Shown here: positions 60,862-64,000 of the stretch, in pieces
How the letters are laid out: each line of letters begins with the position of its first letter
How positions within the stretch are numbered: position 1 is the stretch's first letter
Assembly (NCBI GenBank): GCA_026075535.2
Contig: AP026548.1
Coordinates: 9,052,001-9,116,000, forward strand
Direction: 5' to 3'
Source of the DNA: Tricholoma matsutake
Taxonomy: Eukaryota; Basidiomycota; Agaricomycetes; Agaricales; Tricholomataceae
DNA: 64,000 bases
Position numbers and translations under genes: made by a program
The notes under the pieces: model-generated
Told to the model about the DNA's origin: nothing
Seen by the model: only the letters and a program-made list of their open reading frames with translations
Databases searched by the model: none

Positions 60862-62042
60862 TGATGATACTCAACCCAGGAAAACCACCTAAACAGCCAA
60901 TGAGGCAACCGATGATATTTGTGACGAGTCAGAGGAGGGGTGCAAGACATTCTGAATGTTTGTAGTCGAACCTATGGGAAGATAACTAGTTGGTACTAGT
61001 TGCAAAGGTAGTGCTATAGGAGACGAAGGTATTTGATGCGGTCCGATGGGGTATCAATCAATATCAAGGATGATCAATGAGATCGATGGCAAACAAGTTC
61101 TATCGTCGATGGTTGACGTGTGAATTCTGAGGACCTTTTGATAGGTCAATAGTATATGAAGGGTATAGCAAATGGCTATGAAGTGTTGAACTGGTTACTA
61201 GTGCTAGCAACAAGAGAATCGAAGGAGGATTGAGGATGCAATGATCGCAGAGGTTTCTCGTTGATTGAGAAAACCTGTAGAGACTTAGATTGTTTTAGAA
61301 AGTTGATCAGATGCTTAGAACTGTATATGAGACGATGGGTGAAGACAATTTCTTGTATTTCCAAGTAGATACTACAGAGTTTTATATGTTTTAAACAAAC
61401 TTCATAAAATGGAATGAGAAACATGTGTAGAACATGAGGCAAAAGATATGAGTTAAGGCACAAGGCCAAAAAGGAGACTGGAATCTGAGCAAGAAAGATA
61501 TATATCATATGATGAAAGAGTAATAAAGGGAAAGAACTAAAAGAGACTGTCCTTTGTGTATAAACCGTGCTAAGTCTCACAATAATCTGTCCAGTGGGTT
61601 CTGTACATGATAAGGGACTTGGAATGAGGTTGACCTACTATCAGCAGGTTTGAGCACGAGTTGGAATACTTCCTGGTGCATGGTCTTCCACCATTTAGAT
61701 AATGAAGGCAGCGCCCGATGTCACTCATAGTCTCTCGATATTGATCGATAATGCTTGATGGTTGACAATTTTTGATCGCGGTCACAGTTTGTTTGACGTT
61801 GATCGGGGATGTTCAATGGTCATTTAGAGGGATCTTAGTGGCTTTCGATGTAGTCCTAAGGTTGTGTGATGTGGTTTCTCGGTATGATCAATGTCGCTGG
61901 TGATGTTTTGATGTGGTCAATATGATATTGCAATCGATAGACTGGGTCGCACTGCGTCTGGGACCTCATAGGAGTTAGCCGATGTGATTAGAATGTGGTT
62001 AGAATGGTGTATCGGCCTTTGAGCTGAGGAGACAACCTATCA
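60862..62042 (-). repeat. 5' LTR of Gypsy B
   Basis: This 1181-bp LTR is a direct copy of 46766-47949. The minus-strand sequence just inside it starts TTTTTGGAGCCCACTGC, which could be the primer-binding site, but I did not match it to a tRNA. Confidence 0.92.
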
Positions 62043-62106
62043 TTGTCTATGGCATAGGCACCATGTATGGACAAGGTGAAACTTGGCAGATGTGTCACCC
62101 AGCAGT
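62043..62106 (+). pseudogene. Gypsy A pol, part 2 (RNase H sliver)
   Basis: This 64-bp strip reads VYGIGTMYGQGETWQMCHPA. It continues the RNase H frame left at 46765 (VICDAS) and itself continues at 63289 (GFMSQKF). It is bounded by the Gypsy B 5' LTR on the left and the solo LTR on the right. Confidence 0.85.
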
Positions 62107-63288
62107 GATAGGTTGTCTCCTCAACTCAAAGGCCAATTCACCATTTTAATCACATTCTAATCACATCGGATAACTTGCACGAGGTCCCAGAAGCAGACCA
62201 ACCACTCCTGACCAAGTCTATCAATCACGATATCGTATCGAACACATCGAAACATCACCAGCAACGTCGATCATACTTAGAAACCATATCACACAACTTT
62301 AGAACAAACATCGAATATCCCCAATCAACCTTGAACAACCATGAATGCGATTGAACATTGTCGAACATTGTTGAGCATTGTTGAGCATTGTTGAGCATTA
62401 TTGATCAATATCGAGAGACTGCGAGCAACATTGGGTGCCCCATTCGTTATCTAAATGGTGGAATACCATGTGCCAGGGAGTACTCCAACTCGTGCTCAAA
62501 CCTGCTGATAATAGGTCAGCCTCGTTCCAAGTCCCTATCGCATACAGAACCCACTGGATGGATTATTGTGAGACTTAGCATGGTTCATACACAAAGGAGA
62601 GTCTCTTTTAGTTTTTTCCCTTTATTACTCTTTCATCATATGATATATATCTTTCTTGCTTGGATTCCAGTCTCCTTTTTGGCCTTGTGCCTTAACTCAT
62701 ATCTTTTGCCTCATGTTCTACACATGTTTCTTATACCATTTTAGGAAGTTTCTTTTAAAACATATAAAACTCTGTAGTATCTACTTGGAAACAAAGATAA
62801 ATTGTCTCCAGCTTTCGTCTCATATACAGTTCTAAGCATCCAATCAATCTTCTAAAACAATCTAAGTCTCTATGAGTTTTCTCAATCAACGAGAAACCTC
62901 TGCGATCATCGCATCCTTGATCTTCCTTCAATCCTCTTGTCGTTAGCACTAGCAACCATTCCAACATGTCCTAGCCATTGGCTATAGCCTTCGTATACTA
63001 TCGACCTATCAAAAGGTCCTTGGAATTCACACATTGACCATCAACGATAAACATCATTTGCCGTTGATCTCATCGATCGTCCTCAATATCGATCGATACT
63101 TGATCGGACCATGCCAAACACCTTTGTCTCCTATAGCACTACCTTCATGACTAGTACCAACTAGTTATCTTCCCATAGGTTGGACCATGAACATTTGGAA
63201 TGTCTTGCTCCCTTTCTCTGACTCATCGCAAATATCATCGATTGCCTCATTGGCTGTTTTGGTGGTTTTCCCGGGTTGAGTATCATCA
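62107..63288 (+). repeat. Solo LTR of the Gypsy B family, opposite orientation
   Basis: This 1182-bp LTR runs TGATAGG...CATCA on the plus strand, with target duplication GCAG at 62103-62106 and 63289-63292. No internal region is present, so it arose by recombination between the LTRs of a separate insertion. Confidence 0.9.
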
Positions 63289-64000
63289 GCAGGGTTCATG
63301 TCTCAAAAGTTTAGGTGTGCCCAGTGGAACTACCAAGTGTTTGAACATGGAACACTGGCTATACTGGAAGCCCTCCTGAAATGGGAGGACAAACTCCTAG
63401 GGTATTGAATCCATGTGGTAACAGACCACAAGGCCCTGGAGTTCTTCAAGACACAGCCACATCTTTCTAGTAGGCAGATGAGGTGGATGGACTACCTCAC
63501 CTGATTCAACTTCGACATCAGGTATGTCAAAGGAACCTTGAATAAGGTAGCAGATGCACTATTGTGATACTATGAGCATGACTACTGGACAGAGGTGCCA
63601 GAGTTACATGACTACATGAACACAGACATTTGATTGGATCCAGAACATGATGATCTCCCATGGGAGAGACTCTTCAAAGTTGAAGAGGGTGTCATTGAGT
63701 CAAGAGTTCGAAGGATGAACTCTGCCAAGGTGGTCACAGAAATACAAGCACTAAGAGAGCACATCCAAGAACGGGATGAATATGGCTGCCAGTATGGAAG
63801 AACCTAAGAATCCACCAGCAGGTGGTGGACAAATGGAGGAGGACCCCACAATCTTTGAGTCAAGAGCGAAAGGAACAGATCTTCATATGGTGCTATCTCA
63901 TATAGATACATTTGAGGATAGTATTTGTGAGGGATACCTCATGGATCCTTGGTTTGAGAAATTAAAGATAAAAATACACCCCACATTCAGAGAGCATGAC
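63289..64000 (+). pseudogene. Gypsy A pol, part 3 (RNase H and linker), runs off the window
   Basis: The reading AGFMSQKFRCAQWNYQVFEHGTLAILEALLKWEDKLLGY continues into HVVTDHKALEFFKTQPHLSSRQMRWMDYL and VKGTLNKVADALL, the end of RNase H. A linker follows with DYMNTDI and LPWERLFKVEEGVIESRV. In-frame TGA or TAA codons occur at several points where arginine or glutamine would fit. The integrase, if any, is beyond the window. Confidence 0.8.

Larger units (their letters stand above)
46766..62042 (-). mobile_element. Gypsy B: LTR retrotransposon of 15.3 kb including a nested element
   Basis: The LTRs are 46766-47949 (3') and 60862-62042 (5'), about 1.18 kb each, TGATAGG...CATCA in coding direction. 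A polypurine tract AAGGGGGAGGA on the minus strand directly abuts the 3' LTR (47950-47960). The gag, protease, RT and integrase genes are on the minus strand. Without the 5.34-kb insertion at 53928-59269 the element would be about 9.9 kb. Flanks are CCAT on the left and TTGT on the right. Both can derive from a 4-bp duplication CCGT by C-to-T changes. A solo LTR of the same family next door has a clean 4-bp duplication. Confidence 0.9.

Overview
The window reads as nuclear DNA of a filamentous basidiomycete, most likely a mushroom-forming Agaricomycete. The single-copy genes are cut by many 45-120 nt GT-AG introns. The repeats belong to families I associate with Agaricomycetes: DUF6589 proteins, CxC5/CxC6 cysteine-cluster proteins linked to KDZ transposons, RecQ-like multicopy helicases, chromodomain Ty3/Gypsy elements and hAT elements. 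No bacterial, organellar or CRISPR features were seen. Species cannot be named from sequence alone.

Layout. (1) 1-650: 3' end of a Ty1/Copia element and a probable LTR. (2) 1.8-8.8 kb: the only island of intact host genes. It holds two delta-12 type fatty acid desaturase paralogues transcribed away from each other (minus 1809-3627; plus 4743-6396) and a Dsk2/ubiquilin-like UBL-UBA protein (minus 7269-8769). I rebuilt all three exon by exon and each gives an open frame. (3) 10.3-12.3 kb: a hAT element with perfect 8-bp target duplications. (4) 12.6-18.7 kb: a full-length but inactivated chromodomain Gypsy element with near-identical LTRs. (5) 18.7-34.7 kb: decayed repeats, including an array of exon/intron-like modules, an unknown multicopy gene remnant, an 839-bp hAT-type MITE, Asn/Asp-rich low-complexity tracts and a broken charged-protein gene. 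(6) 34.7-37.6 kb: a DDE_Tnp_4-like transposase remnant split by a second hAT copy. (7) 38.8-45.7 kb: a RecQ-like helicase remnant and a convergent DUF6589 remnant, each interrupted by a MITE. (8) 45.7-64 kb: a three-level nest. Gypsy A pol is split by a 15.3-kb Gypsy B (minus) and by a solo LTR of the B family. Gypsy B is itself split between gag and pol by a 5.3-kb TIR element carrying CxC5/CxC6 and Lys-Gly-repeat proteins.

The repeats tell one story. Copies of the same element differ mostly by CG/TG and CG/CA transitions, and most recognisable premature stops are TGA where family knowledge expects arginine (CGA). This points to cytosine methylation and deamination, or a CpG-directed RIP-like process. 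The host genes work in membrane lipid unsaturation (desaturases) and in shuttling ubiquitinated proteins to the proteasome (Dsk2).
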